Positions 1 through 7,758 are shown, numbered from the stretch's first letter. The stretch: DNA of 20,872 bases from UBA11524 sp034104265 (GCA_034104265.1 JAXEEE010000106.1:1-20872); one strand, 5' to 3'. Made by a program: numbers and translations. Notes: a model not told the origin generated them from the sequence alone.

Positions 1-66
1 GGGGGGGGCGGGGGGGGGGGGGGGGGGGCCCCCCCGGGCGGGGGGGGTGGGGGGGGGCCCCCCCCC
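1..66. repeat. G/C homopolymer low-complexity run
   Basis: This stretch consists almost only of runs of G and C. It has no coding signal and does not resemble the sequence that follows. It is most likely a sequencing or assembly artefact at a contig edge, although a genuine G-rich tract cannot be excluded. Confidence 0.75.
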
Positions 67-83
67 AAAGCCGCAGTACCGCG

Positions 84-293
84 TCGCGGCGCGCCCGTTG
101 CGCGCCGTGACCCCCCGCAAGCGCGGCTCGCCCAATGAAAAGGGTCGAAGACCCCGAGCCGTGCCCTTCAGCCAAGCTGCAGGACACACCCACGCGCGCG
201 CAGCCGTGACCGAAGGGGCCTGACCCATTCGCGAGAATGGGAGTCCAGAGGGCTATGCAGCCCTCTGGCGGGGTGCAGGGGCAGCGCCCCTGC
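84..293. repeat. series of GC-rich hairpins downstream of uxuA
   Basis: No gene is visible between the homopolymer run and the uxuA stop codon, but five inverted repeats follow one another. They are: 84-94/100-110 (core CGGCGCGC/GCGCGCCG, loop CCGTT); 124-130/155-161, abutting an inner stem 142-146/150-154; 224-230/235-241 (CCCATTC, GCGA loop); 245-253/260-268 (CCAGAGGGC/GCCCTCTGG); and 275-282/286-293 (GCAGGGGC/GCCCCTGC). The last two lie directly after uxuA on its own strand and could end its transcript or protect its 3' end, but they lack a clear T-tract. GC-rich paired hairpins of this kind often occur as dispersed intergenic repeats in high-GC Clostridia. That parallel is from general knowledge and was not tested. 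Confidence 0.6.
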
Positions 294-302
294 CTCCGTT
301 CC

Positions 303-1382
303 TTACTTCTCCCCGTGCTCCCGGCACAGGGCCTCCCAGATGCCGTTGAGGTAGGTCGCGCCCAGGGCGCGGTCGTACAGACCGTAGCCGGGACGGCCCT
401 GCTCGTCCCAGATCATGCGGCCGTGGTCGGGGCGGATGTAGGTGTCGGGGCAGGTGTCGTAGATGGCCTTCATGATGGCGTACATGTCCAGATCGCCGGT
501 GGAGGACAGGTGCGCGGCTTCGCGGAAGTGATGGTGGCCCAGGTACTTCACGTTGCGCACATGCATCGCGCCGATGCGATCCATCTCGCCGAAGTGGCGG
601 ATGATGGCGGGAATGTCGTTGTCCGGGTTGGAGCCCAGGGAGCCGGTGCACAGGCACAGGGTGTTGGCCGGGCTGTCATGCAGCTTGACGATCTTGTCGT
701 AGTCCTCCTGGCTGTGGGCGATGCGGGGCAGGCCGAAGATGGGCCAGGCGGGATCGTCCGGATGGCAGGCCATGCGCACGCCGACTTCCTCGCACACGGG
801 GATCACCGCGTCCAGGAAGTACTTGTAGTTGGCACGCAGATCGTCGGCGGTGATGCCCTCGTACTGCTTCAGGGTCGTCTCCAGCAGGGCCAGACGCTCG
901 GGCTCCCAGCCGGGCAGGGTGAAGCCCTTGGAATCCTCGGCGGTGCGGCGGACGATTTCCATCGGGCCCATCTCGCCCAGATCCTTCTCATCGAAGTACA
1001 GGGAGTTGGAGCCGTCCTCGTCGATCACCCGGGCCAGGTCGGTGCGCAGCCAGTCAAACACGGGCATGAAGTTGTACACAATCACCTTCACGCCGTACTT
1101 GGCCAGGGTGCGGATGGTGGAAATGTAGTTGGCGATGTACTCGTCCCGGGTGGGCAGGCCCATCTTGATGTCCTCATGGACGTTGACGGACTCGATAACC
1201 TCCAGCTCCAGGCCGCAGGAGTGGACGTAATCCACCAGCGCCTTGACCTCTTCCTCAGGCCAGTCCACACCGGCGGGCTTGTCCAGCAGGCCCATCAGGC
1301 CGGACATGCCGGGAATCTGCTTGACGTACTTCAGCGGGATCGGATCGGACTCCTTGCCATACCAGCGGAATGTCATCTTCAT
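303..1382 (-). CDS. uxuA: mannonate dehydratase UxuA
   Basis: This 359-residue protein dehydrates D-mannonate to 2-keto-3-deoxygluconate in the cytosolic glucuronate/hexuronate degradation pathway. It has the usual length and TIM-barrel layout of UxuA. The N-terminus MKMTFRWYG and the string of metal ligands are recognisable: His207 (ACHPDDP), Cys245 (LCLCTGS), His274 (GAMHVRN) and Asp319 (RPDHGRMIW), the set that binds Mn2+ in the family. The start at 1382 is chosen because GGAGGG sits about 9 bases upstream; a longer open frame to 1454 would run into the promoter. The gene appears monocistronic, with its own sigma-A promoter at 1462-1490 and a palindrome overlapping the -35. No uxaC or uxuB is visible next to it. 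Confidence 0.96.
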   Translation of the reverse strand: MKMTFRWYGKESDPIPLKYVKQIPGMSGLMGLLDKPAGVDWPEEEVKALVDYVHSCGLELEVIESVNVHEDIKMGLPTRDEYIANYISTIRTLAKYGVKVIVYNFMPVFDWLRTDLARVIDEDGSNSLYFDEKDLGEMGPMEIVRRTAEDSKGFTLPGWEPERLALLETTLKQYEGITADDLRANYKYFLDAVIPVCEEVGVRMACHPDDPAWPIFGLPRIAHSQEDYDKIVKLHDSPANTLCLCTGSLGSNPDNDIPAIIRHFGEMDRIGAMHVRNVKYLGHHHFREAAHLSSTGDLDMYAIMKAIYDTCPDTYIRPDHGRMIWDEQGRPGYGLYDRALGATYLNGIWEALCREHGEK

Positions 1383-1461
1383 GCGGTAACACCCTCCATG
1401 TTGTTGATCTTGAGCCTGACAGGGATGAAGACGGCCGGAAGCACAATCTTCCATAGCTTAT

Positions 1462-1490
1462 ATTATACAGCCGGGGCCGTTGATAGTCAA
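1462..1490 (-). promoter_or_regulatory. sigma-A promoter of uxuA
   Basis: On the minus strand TTGACT (1485-1490) and TATAAT (1462-1467) are separated by exactly 17 bases. They lie about 80 bases upstream of the uxuA start. Confidence 0.85.
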
Positions 1491-1492
1491 CG
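1478..1492. promoter_or_regulatory. palindromic operator candidate at the uxuA -35
   Basis: CGTTGA-CTA-TCAACG is a perfect 6+6 inverted repeat covering the -35 hexamer of the uxuA promoter. That is a classic place for a repressor. Hexuronate genes are commonly controlled by GntR- or LacI-type repressors; which one would act here is unknown and no such gene is in the window. Confidence 0.5.
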
Positions 1493-1549
1493 ATGCGCCG
1501 GGCGGGGGAAAAAGATTTTCCATGCCCTCATCAATGGGAGAAAAACCGG

Positions 1550-3349
1550 TCACTTCAGCACGCAGGTGGGCGTCGTGACGCCGAAGAAGAACTGGCTGTA
1601 GATCCGCCCGGGACGCAGCGGCTCCTCCTCCAGCTCCGGGATGGCATCCAGCTCTCCGTCAAGGTAGCGCTCCAGCTCGTCCTGCACGTCCAGCATCCGG
1701 CCCATGACCGCGCCGTAGCGCAGGCTCAGCACCTCCCAGCCGAAGCGCTTCATGTCCCGCTCCCACAGGCGGCGGTGGGCATGCATCAGCTGGCCGTACA
1801 GGATGTACAGCGCAGGGATCGCCTCACGGGCCAGCGCCGCCAGCCAGGCCCTGTCACCGGCCAGGTAGCGGCTGCGCAGCTGGCTGATCACCTCGCCCTT
1901 GGCCGCAGCCGCCTGGAAGCACAGACGGGCGTAGCGGCAGTCCAGCCGGTCGGAATACTTCGCCAGCACCGCCTCCGCGGCATGGAAGCGCGCCACGGCC
2001 CCGTCCAGCGGCTCGTCGCCCCGATCAGCCAGGGGATAGAGTAGGTCACCCCAGATCAGCGCCTTGCCTGGGCGGAGATCATCCGCACTGGGGTAGAATT
2101 CCCCAAAGGCCCGGAAGGCCTCGTCCGCCAGCCCCGTGAGGCACTCGCCCGCCAGGCGCAGATCGTCTTCGTCCAGGTCGGGCCCCTGCCAGCAGGCCTC
2201 GGAGAAAATGGGCAGCTGGTTCAGCGCCAGGAAGGCGTTGGTTTCCGCGCCATCGTCCCCCCACATGGTGGCGAACACCGTGTCCACCTGCCGCCGCGCA
2301 CAGGCCTGCAGGGCAGGCAGCATGGACGACTGGGTGCGCTTGACCTGGGGCAGGAAGCCGGACCAGGTCCAGATGCCGCCGGCGAAGGTCGTCCGGCCCA
2401 TCTTCTGATGCTCGGCCAGCATGTGATCGTAGAAGCTCTCCTCCATGTGGTAGTAGTCCCAGTAGCACAGATCCACATCGGGGATCATGTCGATGACGCT
2501 CTGCGGGATGACCGCCTCGGTATCGTAATAGTCGTTGTGCTTCGAGCCCAGGCGGAAGAACATGTCGCTCCACATCATGGGGTGGAAGTCATGCTGCCTG
2601 CAGATCCCGCACACCCGGGCCAGATGCCGGTTCAGCAGCTCGAAGCGGTCAACCGGGCCGTGCTTTTCGTAGTACTGGCCCAGACCCACCCCGTGGGCCT
2701 CGTCCATGCCGATGTGGATGCGCTTTGCCCGCATGCAGGAGCGCAGGCTGGCGATGGCTGCCTCAATGTAGGCGTAGGTTTCCTCCAGGTCAATTTGCAG
2801 GATGTCGGGCTTGTCCTGCAGGGGCTGGCTGGCATCCCACTGCAGGAAGTTCTCCAGGTGCGCCAGGGTCTGGATGCAGGGCATCAGCTCAATGTCCAGG
2901 GAGGCGGCGTAATCGTCGATCTCCCGCAGCTCCGCCTGCGTGTAGCGGCCCCGCAGGTATCCGTGGTAGGGATAGCCGGGCACCTCGTAGGTGTCCTCGG
3001 TGTAGAGCAGGGCCAGGTTCATGCCCAGGGCAGCCAGCCGGTCCAGCATTCGCTTGACGGCCTCCACGGTCATGACGGCGTTGCGGGACATGTCGATCAT
3101 CACGCCGCAGGAGCCGAAATGCCGCTCCTGATGGACGTCCAATTCGCTCCTGCCCTCCCGGACGGCCCGGGCCAGCAGGAAAAAGCCCCTTGCCAGGGCG
3201 TTGCGATCCTCAGCGGCGATGGCGGCGTTGCCGCCGTGCAGCGTGACGGACAGGCCGGGGGCCTTGGTAACCTGGGCCTGGGGCAGGGGATAACCGGTGA
3301 CCTCGCTGACCATGGCGCGGATGCGGGCAATATCCTCCGTGGTAAACAT
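1550..3349 (-). CDS. GH20-type beta-N-acetylhexosaminidase
   Basis: A 599-residue glycoside hydrolase resembling family 20. It has an N-terminal alpha/beta domain (about 1-75) and then a catalytic TIM barrel (about 80-400). The Asp-Glu pair that polarises the substrate acetamido group and donates the proton is seen as Asp216-Glu217 in HIGMDEAHG. GVMIDMSRN and CIQTLAHLENFLQW are typical barrel strands, and WTWSGF is a likely aromatic substrate-binding segment. The helical C-terminal part (about 400-599) is less conserved. There is no signal peptide, so it should act inside the cell on imported oligosaccharides, releasing terminal GlcNAc or GalNAc from host glycans, chitin or cell-wall fragments. 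GGAGG precedes the start by about 11 bases. It is transcribed alone from the promoter at 3394-3422. The exact sugar cannot be read from the sequence. Confidence 0.88.
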   Translation of the reverse strand: MFTTEDIARIRAMVSEVTGYPLPQAQVTKAPGLSVTLHGGNAAIAAEDRNALARGFFLLARAVREGRSELDVHQERHFGSCGVMIDMSRNAVMTVEAVKRMLDRLAALGMNLALLYTEDTYEVPGYPYHGYLRGRYTQAELREIDDYAASLDIELMPCIQTLAHLENFLQWDASQPLQDKPDILQIDLEETYAYIEAAIASLRSCMRAKRIHIGMDEAHGVGLGQYYEKHGPVDRFELLNRHLARVCGICRQHDFHPMMWSDMFFRLGSKHNDYYDTEAVIPQSVIDMIPDVDLCYWDYYHMEESFYDHMLAEHQKMGRTTFAGGIWTWSGFLPQVKRTQSSMLPALQACARRQVDTVFATMWGDDGAETNAFLALNQLPIFSEACWQGPDLDEDDLRLAGECLTGLADEAFRAFGEFYPSADDLRPGKALIWGDLLYPLADRGDEPLDGAVARFHAAEAVLAKYSDRLDCRYARLCFQAAAAKGEVISQLRSRYLAGDRAWLAALAREAIPALYILYGQLMHAHRRLWERDMKRFGWEVLSLRYGAVMGRMLDVQDELERYLDGELDAIPELEEEPLRPGRIYSQFFFGVTTPTCVLK

Positions 3350-3393
3350 AACGATGCAATTCCTCCTGACGCGCGTAGGCGTATGATGGCTCC

Positions 3394-3422
3394 ATTGTAG
3401 CCCGGATGAACCTATGTGTCAA
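3394..3422 (-). promoter_or_regulatory. sigma-A promoter of the GH20 gene
   Basis: TTGACA (3417-3422) and TACAAT (3394-3399) with a 17-base spacer on the minus strand, about 45 bases upstream of the GH20 start codon. The -35 is a perfect consensus. Confidence 0.88.
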
Positions 3423-3465
3423 TCGGGAAAAGAAATTCCTTTTCATCCATCCGGGAAGCAGACGC

Positions 3466-3506
3466 AAAAGGAAGGCACCGCCCTAATGAAAGGGATAGTG
3501 CCTTCC
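3466..3506 (-). terminator. rho-independent terminator of nfnAB
   Basis: On the minus strand GGAAGGCAC (3498-3506) pairs with GTGCCTTCC (3470-3478). An inner CCCT/AGGG pairing extends the stem, and TTTT follows directly. It lies just downstream of the nfnB stop codon and upstream of the GH20 promoter. Confidence 0.85.
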
Positions 3507-3532
3507 GGAAACGCCGCATGGCTGCGGTATAA

Positions 3533-4921
3533 TCACTTGTTCTTCAGGTACTCGTCGATGGCGGCGGCAGCCGTCTTGCCCGCGCCCATGGCCAGGATGA
3601 CCGTGGCCGCGCCGGTGACCGCATCGCCGCCGGCGTACACGCCCTCGCGGGAGGTCAGACCCGTGGCCTCCTCCACGATGATGCCGCCCCACTTCTGCGT
3701 CTCCAGACCCTTGGTGGTGGTCTTGATCAGCGGGTTGGGGGAGGTGCCCAGGGCCATGATCACGCAATCCATGGGCATGTCGAAGTCGCTGCCCTCCACC
3801 GCCACGGGACGGCGGCGGCCGGAAGCGTCAGGCTCGCCCAGGGCCATCTCCTGGCAACGGATGGAGCTGACCCAGCCCTGCTCGTTGCCGCCGATGGACA
3901 CGGGATTGGTCAGGAACTTGAAGACGATGCCTTCCTCCATGGCGTGCTCCACTTCCTCGCGGCGGGCGGGAAGCTCGGCCTCGGTGCGGCGGTACACCAC
4001 GGTGACGTCCGCGCCCAGACGCTTGGCGCAGCGGGCCGCGTCCATGGCCACGTTGCCGCCGCCCACCACGGCCACCTTGCTGGCATGCTGGATGGGGGTG
4101 GAGCTGTCGGGGGTGTAGGCCTTCATCAGGTTGATGCGGGTGAGGAACTCGTTGGCGGAGTACACGCCCTTCAGGTTCTCGCCGGGGATGTTCATGAACT
4201 TGGGCAGGCCTGCGCCGGAGCCGATGAAAACGGCCTCGTAGCCGTACTCCTGCATCAGCTCGTCAATGGTGATGGTACGGCCGATGACCACGTTGGTCTG
4301 CACGTCCACGCCCAGGTCGATCAGGGTGTCGATCTCCTTCTGCACAATGGCCTTGGGCAGGCGGAACTCGGGGATGCCGTACACCAGCACGCCGCCGGCC
4401 AGGTGCAGGGCTTCGTACACCGTCACCTGATAGCCCAACTTGGCCAGGTCGCCGGCGCAGGTCAGGCCGGAGGGGCCGGAGCCGATCACAGCCACCTTGT
4501 GGCCGTTGGAGGCGGGCTTTTCGGGCTTGGCGGTGGCATTGGCATTATGCCAGTCCGCCACGAAGCGCTCCAGGCGGCCGATGGCTACCGGCTCGCCCTT
4601 GATGCCGCGGACGCACTTGCCCTCGCACTGGGTCTCCTGGGGGCAGACGCGGCCGCAGACCGCGGGCAGGCTGGAGGACTGGGCGATGATCTGGTACGCC
4701 GCCTCAAAGTTGCCCTCGGCCACTTCCTTGATGAAATCGGGGATGCGGATCTTCACCGGGCAGCCGCCGACGCAGGGCTTGTGCTTGCAGTTCAGGCAGC
4801 GCTTGGCCTCGTCCATGGCGGTCTCGGGGGTGTAGCCCAGGGCCACCTCGGAGAAATTCCTGTTGCGCACGTCCGGGGCCTGGGACGGCATGGGGTTCTT
4901 GACCAGAGACATGTTCGGCAT
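3533..4921 (-). CDS. nfnB: NfnB / glutamate synthase small-subunit-like flavoprotein
   Basis: This 462-residue protein belongs to the NADPH-dependent glutamate synthase small-subunit family. Next to an NfnA partner it is best read as subunit B of the electron-bifurcating NADH-dependent ferredoxin:NADP+ oxidoreductase. Two [4Fe-4S] motifs are visible at the N-terminus: Cys42/45/50/54 and Cys89/93/99/103. The FAD dinucleotide fold follows (GSGPSG, 147-152), then the NADPH fold (GGGNVAMD, 287-294) with the basic RRTEAELPARRE segment. A second FAD motif lies near the C-terminus (GVYAGGDAV). It starts 32 bases after the nfnA stop, so the pair forms an operon, closed by the terminator at 3466-3506. 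A glutamate synthase role is less likely because no large subunit is nearby. Confidence 0.9.
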   Translation of the reverse strand: MPNMSLVKNPMPSQAPDVRNRNFSEVALGYTPETAMDEAKRCLNCKHKPCVGGCPVKIRIPDFIKEVAEGNFEAAYQIIAQSSSLPAVCGRVCPQETQCEGKCVRGIKGEPVAIGRLERFVADWHNANATAKPEKPASNGHKVAVIGSGPSGLTCAGDLAKLGYQVTVYEALHLAGGVLVYGIPEFRLPKAIVQKEIDTLIDLGVDVQTNVVIGRTITIDELMQEYGYEAVFIGSGAGLPKFMNIPGENLKGVYSANEFLTRINLMKAYTPDSSTPIQHASKVAVVGGGNVAMDAARCAKRLGADVTVVYRRTEAELPARREEVEHAMEEGIVFKFLTNPVSIGGNEQGWVSSIRCQEMALGEPDASGRRRPVAVEGSDFDMPMDCVIMALGTSPNPLIKTTTKGLETQKWGGIIVEEATGLTSREGVYAGGDAVTGAATVILAMGAGKTAAAAIDEYLKNK

Positions 4922-4953
4922 TGTATTTCAACTCCCGTATGCGGTCGGTTAGG

Positions 4954-5796
4954 TCAGTGCTGCGCGGCCTTGAACAGGTTGCAGGTTTCCTCGTGGGCAT
5001 GGCGCTCGAAATCGCGGTAGGTGGCGCTGCGGGCGATGGCCTCGTCAAAGTCGATCAGGTGGCCGTCGAACTCGGGGCCGTCCACGCAGGCGAACATGGT
5101 CTTGCCGCCAACGGTCAGGCGGCAGCCGCCGCACATGCCCGTGCCGTCGATCATGATGGGGTTCATGCTGGCGATGGTCTTCACGCCGAATTCCTTGGTC
5201 AGCCTGCAGACAAACTTCATCATCGGCAGCGGGCCGATGGTGATGACCTCGTCATACTGCTCGCCGGACTCGATCAGCTTGCGCAGGGCGTCGGTCACCA
5301 GGCCCTTCTCGCCCCAGGTGCCGTCGTCGCTCATGCGCACCAGCCGGCTGGAGTGGGCGGCGAACTCGTCCTCCAGGATGACCAGATCCTTGCTGCGGAA
5401 GCCCACGATGGCGTGAACCTCCGTGCCCTGCTGGAACAGCTTCTTGGTCACGGGATAGGCGATGGCGCAGCCCACGCCGCCGCCCACCACAGCGACCTTC
5501 TTCAGACCCTCGGTGTGGGTGGCACGGCCCAGGGGGCCCACGAAATCGTGGATGAAGTCGCCCTCGTTCAGATGGTTCAGCTTCTCGGTGGAGGCGCCCA
5601 CCACCTGGAAGATGATGGTGATGGTGCCCTTCTCCCGGTCATAGTCCGCCACGGTCAGGGGAATGCGCTCGCCCTGCTCGTCCACGCGCAGGATGATGAA
5701 CTGACCCGGCTCGGCCTTGCGGGCCACCAGGGGCGCGTCCACCTCCATCAGGGTGACGGTGGGGTTGAGGGATTGCTTCCTGAGGATCTTGTTCAC
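4954..5796 (-). CDS. nfnA: NfnA, sulfide/dihydroorotate dehydrogenase-like FAD/NAD subunit
   Basis: A 280-residue ferredoxin-NADP reductase-type protein, first gene of the nfnAB operon. It carries an FAD-binding barrel (RIPLTVA, 44-50) and an NAD(H) fold (VVGGGVGCAIAYPV, 103-116). A C-terminal [2Fe-2S] motif has Cys222, Cys225 and Cys237, with Asp217 just before it. In characterised NfnA an aspartate serves as the fourth ligand, and this arrangement fits. With NfnB it would couple NADH and reduced ferredoxin to NADP+ reduction in the cytosol, supplying NADPH in an anaerobe. The start is GTG, supported by GAGGAGG seven bases upstream; the promoter is at 5891-5919. PyrK is the main alternative for such proteins, but the NfnB neighbour argues against it. 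Confidence 0.9.
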   Translation of the reverse strand: MNKILRKQSLNPTVTLMEVDAPLVARKAEPGQFIILRVDEQGERIPLTVADYDREKGTITIIFQVVGASTEKLNHLNEGDFIHDFVGPLGRATHTEGLKKVAVVGGGVGCAIAYPVTKKLFQQGTEVHAIVGFRSKDLVILEDEFAAHSSRLVRMSDDGTWGEKGLVTDALRKLIESGEQYDEVITIGPLPMMKFVCRLTKEFGVKTIASMNPIMIDGTGMCGGCRLTVGGKTMFACVDGPEFDGHLIDFDEAIARSATYRDFERHAHEETCNLFKAAQH

Positions 5797-6034
5797 GGCT
5801 GTACCTCCTCAATGGATATGGGAATCGGCGCCTCGCGCCTGGGGAATCACAGGATGCGCTGCCGCCCTGTCCGAACGACAGCCAACATATAGTTTACTTC
5901 ATTTAACACAGGAAGTCAATCGCAATAAACAATTTTTTAACAAGGAAACCGGCATCTGCATGGGTGATGCTGCGTCTTTTCGCCGGGAAGGCACGGAAGA
6001 CAGCCAAAAGCATAGCCTGAAGCGAGGTGATGGT
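5797..6034. other. divergent intergenic region nfnA / SOD
   Basis: This 238-base gap lies between two divergent genes. It holds the nfnAB promoter and leader. For the plus strand only a weak candidate can be drawn: TTAACA, 17 bases, TAAACA, starting near 5903 and overlapping the nfnA promoter. No gene or RNA family is recognised in it. Confidence 0.5.
5891..5919 (-). promoter_or_regulatory. sigma-A promoter of nfnAB
   Basis: TTGACT (5914-5919) and TAAACT (5891-5896) with a 17-base spacer on the minus strand, in a locally AT-rich patch. The leader is about 85 bases and contains a small hairpin GGCGC-GAG-GCGCC. Confidence 0.8.
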
Positions 6035-6487
6035 ATGACGCGCAGCTTCTTCCGTCCGGACGCGGTGGCCAATGTCACCGGCGGTACGGACGCGCCGGAT
6101 CTCCGCGGTCAGGTACGGTTCTATCAGGAGCCGGGGAGCGTGCTGGTGGAAGCCGATGTGACGGGCCTCCCCAAGAGCAGCAAAAGCGGCTTCTTCGGCT
6201 TTCACATTCATGAAGGGGATGCCTGCACAGGCCCGGGCTTTGCGCAGACGGGGGGCCACTACAACCCGGGCGGCACGGAGCATCCCATGCACGCGGGCGA
6301 TCTGCCGCCGCTGATGATGCAGCAGGGCCGCGCCCATATGACGGTTCGGACAGATCGCTTCCGGGTGCAGGACATTCTCGGCAGGACGGTGGTGATCCAC
6401 AGCGACCCGGATGATTTCCGCACGCAGCCCTCCGGCATGTCCGGCACGAAAATCGCCTGCGGCGTGATCCGCCCGGGACGCATCTGA
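6035..6487 (+). CDS. Cu/Zn superoxide dismutase family protein
   Basis: A 150-residue SodC-fold protein that would convert superoxide to oxygen and peroxide. All metal ligands can be placed: copper His57 and His59 (FHIHE), bridging His75 (GGHYNP), zinc His83, His86 and Asp89 (EHPMHAGD), and copper His122 (VVIHSDPDD). Cys64 and Cys142 match the conserved disulfide. Two features are odd. The zinc loop is about six residues shorter than in classical enzymes, and the usual active-site Arg before the final Cys is Lys139. There is no signal peptide, although bacterial SodC is normally exported. The start at 6035 is set by GAGGTG eight bases upstream; the frame is open further upstream but shows no family similarity there. 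A terminator follows at 6498-6534. Catalytic activity is likely but not certain. Confidence 0.88.
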   Translation: MTRSFFRPDAVANVTGGTDAPDLRGQVRFYQEPGSVLVEADVTGLPKSSKSGFFGFHIHEGDACTGPGFAQTGGHYNPGGTEHPMHAGDLPPLMMQQGRAHMTVRTDRFRVQDILGRTVVIHSDPDDFRTQPSGMSGTKIACGVIRPGRI

Positions 6488-6497
6488 ATATTCGACA

Positions 6498-6534
6498 AAG
6501 CCGTCTGATCCGTGAAGCGCGGGTCGGGCGGCTT
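6498..6534 (+). terminator. terminator-like hairpin after the SOD gene
   Basis: AAGCCGTCTGATCC (6498-6511) pairs along its full length, with three G-U pairs, with GGGTCGGGCGGCTT (6521-6534). The following CGTTTG is a weak T-tract. Confidence 0.55.
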
Positions 6535-6539
6535 CGTTT

Positions 6540-6623
6540 GTGCGGCGCGCCCCGGGGGAGAATTGTCCTCCTCCGGCAGGAAAAGCCGCACCATTGCGCG
6601 AATCATAAAGCCAAATCGCGCAA
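6540..6623 (+). other. structured leader upstream of the nadR-like gene
   Basis: Two nested or successive inverted repeats lie between the SOD terminator and the nadR-like ribosome site. The first is GTGCGGC (6540-6546) with GCCGCAC (6585-6591), enclosing CCGGGGGAG/CTCCTCCGG. The second is TTGCGCGA (6594-6601) with TCGCGCAA (6616-6623). No convincing sigma-A promoter was found here. The second repeat could be an operator or a leader hairpin. No known riboswitch class is recognised. Confidence 0.45.
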
Positions 6624-6648
6624 ATCCGCCACAGGAGGATGCTGTTCC

Positions 6649-7692
6649 ATGTACAAGACAGGCGTTTACTTCGGCCGGTTCTGCCCGCCCCACCGGGGCC
6701 ATCTGTACCAGATCATGGTGGCCTCCACCAAGTGCGAGCGGTTGATCGTGGTCATCTCCGACAACCGCACCCAGACCGAGGCCATCTGCCGGGAGGCAGG
6801 GCTGCCCACCATCACCTACCAGCTGCGCAAGCAGTGGCTGGGCCAGCAGGTGCAGGACATGGAGCACATCAAGGTGCGGGTGCTGGACGAGACGGACATC
6901 CCCGTCTACCCCGACGGCTGGCAGATGTGGTCGGACAGGATGCGGGAGGTTGTGCCCGAGGGCATCGACGCCTTCTTCGTGGGGGACAGGGAGTATGACC
7001 TGCCGCTGAAGCGGTACTTCCCCAACAGCGCCATCGAGCTGTTCGACCCCGCCCGCAGCCGCTATCCCATCTCCGCCACGGAGATCCGCCGGGACATCCT
7101 CAACAACTGGCATTACATCCTCGGCCCGGCCCGTCCCTTCTTTGCCAAGAAGGTGCTCATCGCAGGCACCGAGTCCTGCGGCAAGACCACGCTGACCAAG
7201 TGCCTGGCCAAGCTGTACAACACCTCCTGGTCGGAGGAGGTGGGGCGGTACTATGCCGAAAAGTACCTGGGCGGGGACGAAACCATCTACACCGACGAGG
7301 ACTTCGGCCGCATGGCCCACCTGCAGGCCGAGCAGGACTACCAGGCCCTGCGCAACGCCAACAAGGTCTGCTTCTTCGACACGGACGCGGTGGTGACGGA
7401 CTACTATTCCGAATTGTACATGGGCCACCGCAACCGCCTGGTGGAAGCCTACATCGACCCGGACAAGTACGACGTGCTGCTCTTCCTGACCCCGGACGTG
7501 AAGTGGGTCAGCGACGGCCAGCGCCTCAACGGCGACCAGGATCGTCGGGAGCGCCTCAACGACCGGCTGCTGAACATGTACCGGGAGTTTGGCTTCGGGG
7601 ACAAGACGGTCATCGTGGGCGGGGACTACAACCAGCGCCTGACACAGGCCATCGAGCTGGTGGACGGCATGCTCCGGCTCATTACCAACTGA
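6649..7692 (+). CDS. nadR: NadR-like NMN adenylyltransferase / nicotinamide riboside kinase
   Basis: A 347-residue two-domain protein for NAD salvage in the cytosol. The N-terminal nucleotidyltransferase domain has the GRFCPPHRGH motif (9-18) and ISATEIR (141-147), which bind ATP and transfer AMP to nicotinamide mononucleotide. The C-terminal P-loop kinase domain has Walker A GTESCGKT (173-180) and the EVGRYYAEK segment, and would phosphorylate nicotinamide riboside. The DNA-binding helix-turn-helix found at the N-terminus of enterobacterial NadR is absent, so this form is presumably only an enzyme. AGGAGG ten bases upstream sets the start at 6649; the open frame extends upstream to 6538, but that part is the structured leader. 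A terminator follows at 7706-7744. No pnuC transporter is visible nearby. Confidence 0.9.
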   Translation: MYKTGVYFGRFCPPHRGHLYQIMVASTKCERLIVVISDNRTQTEAICREAGLPTITYQLRKQWLGQQVQDMEHIKVRVLDETDIPVYPDGWQMWSDRMREVVPEGIDAFFVGDREYDLPLKRYFPNSAIELFDPARSRYPISATEIRRDILNNWHYILGPARPFFAKKVLIAGTESCGKTTLTKCLAKLYNTSWSEEVGRYYAEKYLGGDETIYTDEDFGRMAHLQAEQDYQALRNANKVCFFDTDAVVTDYYSELYMGHRNRLVEAYIDPDKYDVLLFLTPDVKWVSDGQRLNGDQDRRERLNDRLLNMYREFGFGDKTVIVGGDYNQRLTQAIELVDGMLRLITN

Positions 7693-7705
7693 CAGGAAAC
7701 CCATT

Positions 7706-7744
7706 GGCCCCGCTGCGCAGGAAGATCTGGCAGAGGGGCCTTTT
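7706..7744 (+). terminator. rho-independent terminator after the nadR-like gene
   Basis: GGCCCC-G-CTGC (7706-7716) pairs with GCAG-A-GGGGCC (7730-7740) with one internal mismatch, followed by TTTT. Confidence 0.65.
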
Positions 7745-7758
7745 CACAGGCTGTGAAA
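7742..7758. repeat. perfect inverted repeat before the phosphoesterase RBS
   Basis: TTTCACAG-G-CTGTGAAA is an 8+1+8 perfect palindrome. Its right end abuts the AGGAG ribosome site (7758-7762) of the next gene. It may be an operator. Its one-base centre makes it a poor RNA hairpin. Confidence 0.5.

Noticed and set aside
237..1601. Long plus-strand open frame opposite uxuA (and similar long antisense frames across the window)
   Set aside because: High GC with strongly biased third positions leaves the opposite strand open. The translations are low-complexity (rich in Gly, Ala, Val, Gln, His) and match no family, while the other strand encodes a clear enzyme.
3529..3536. Plus-strand TATAAT at the end of nfnB as a promoter
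   Set aside because: No -35 box lies 16-18 bases upstream and no plus-strand gene follows.
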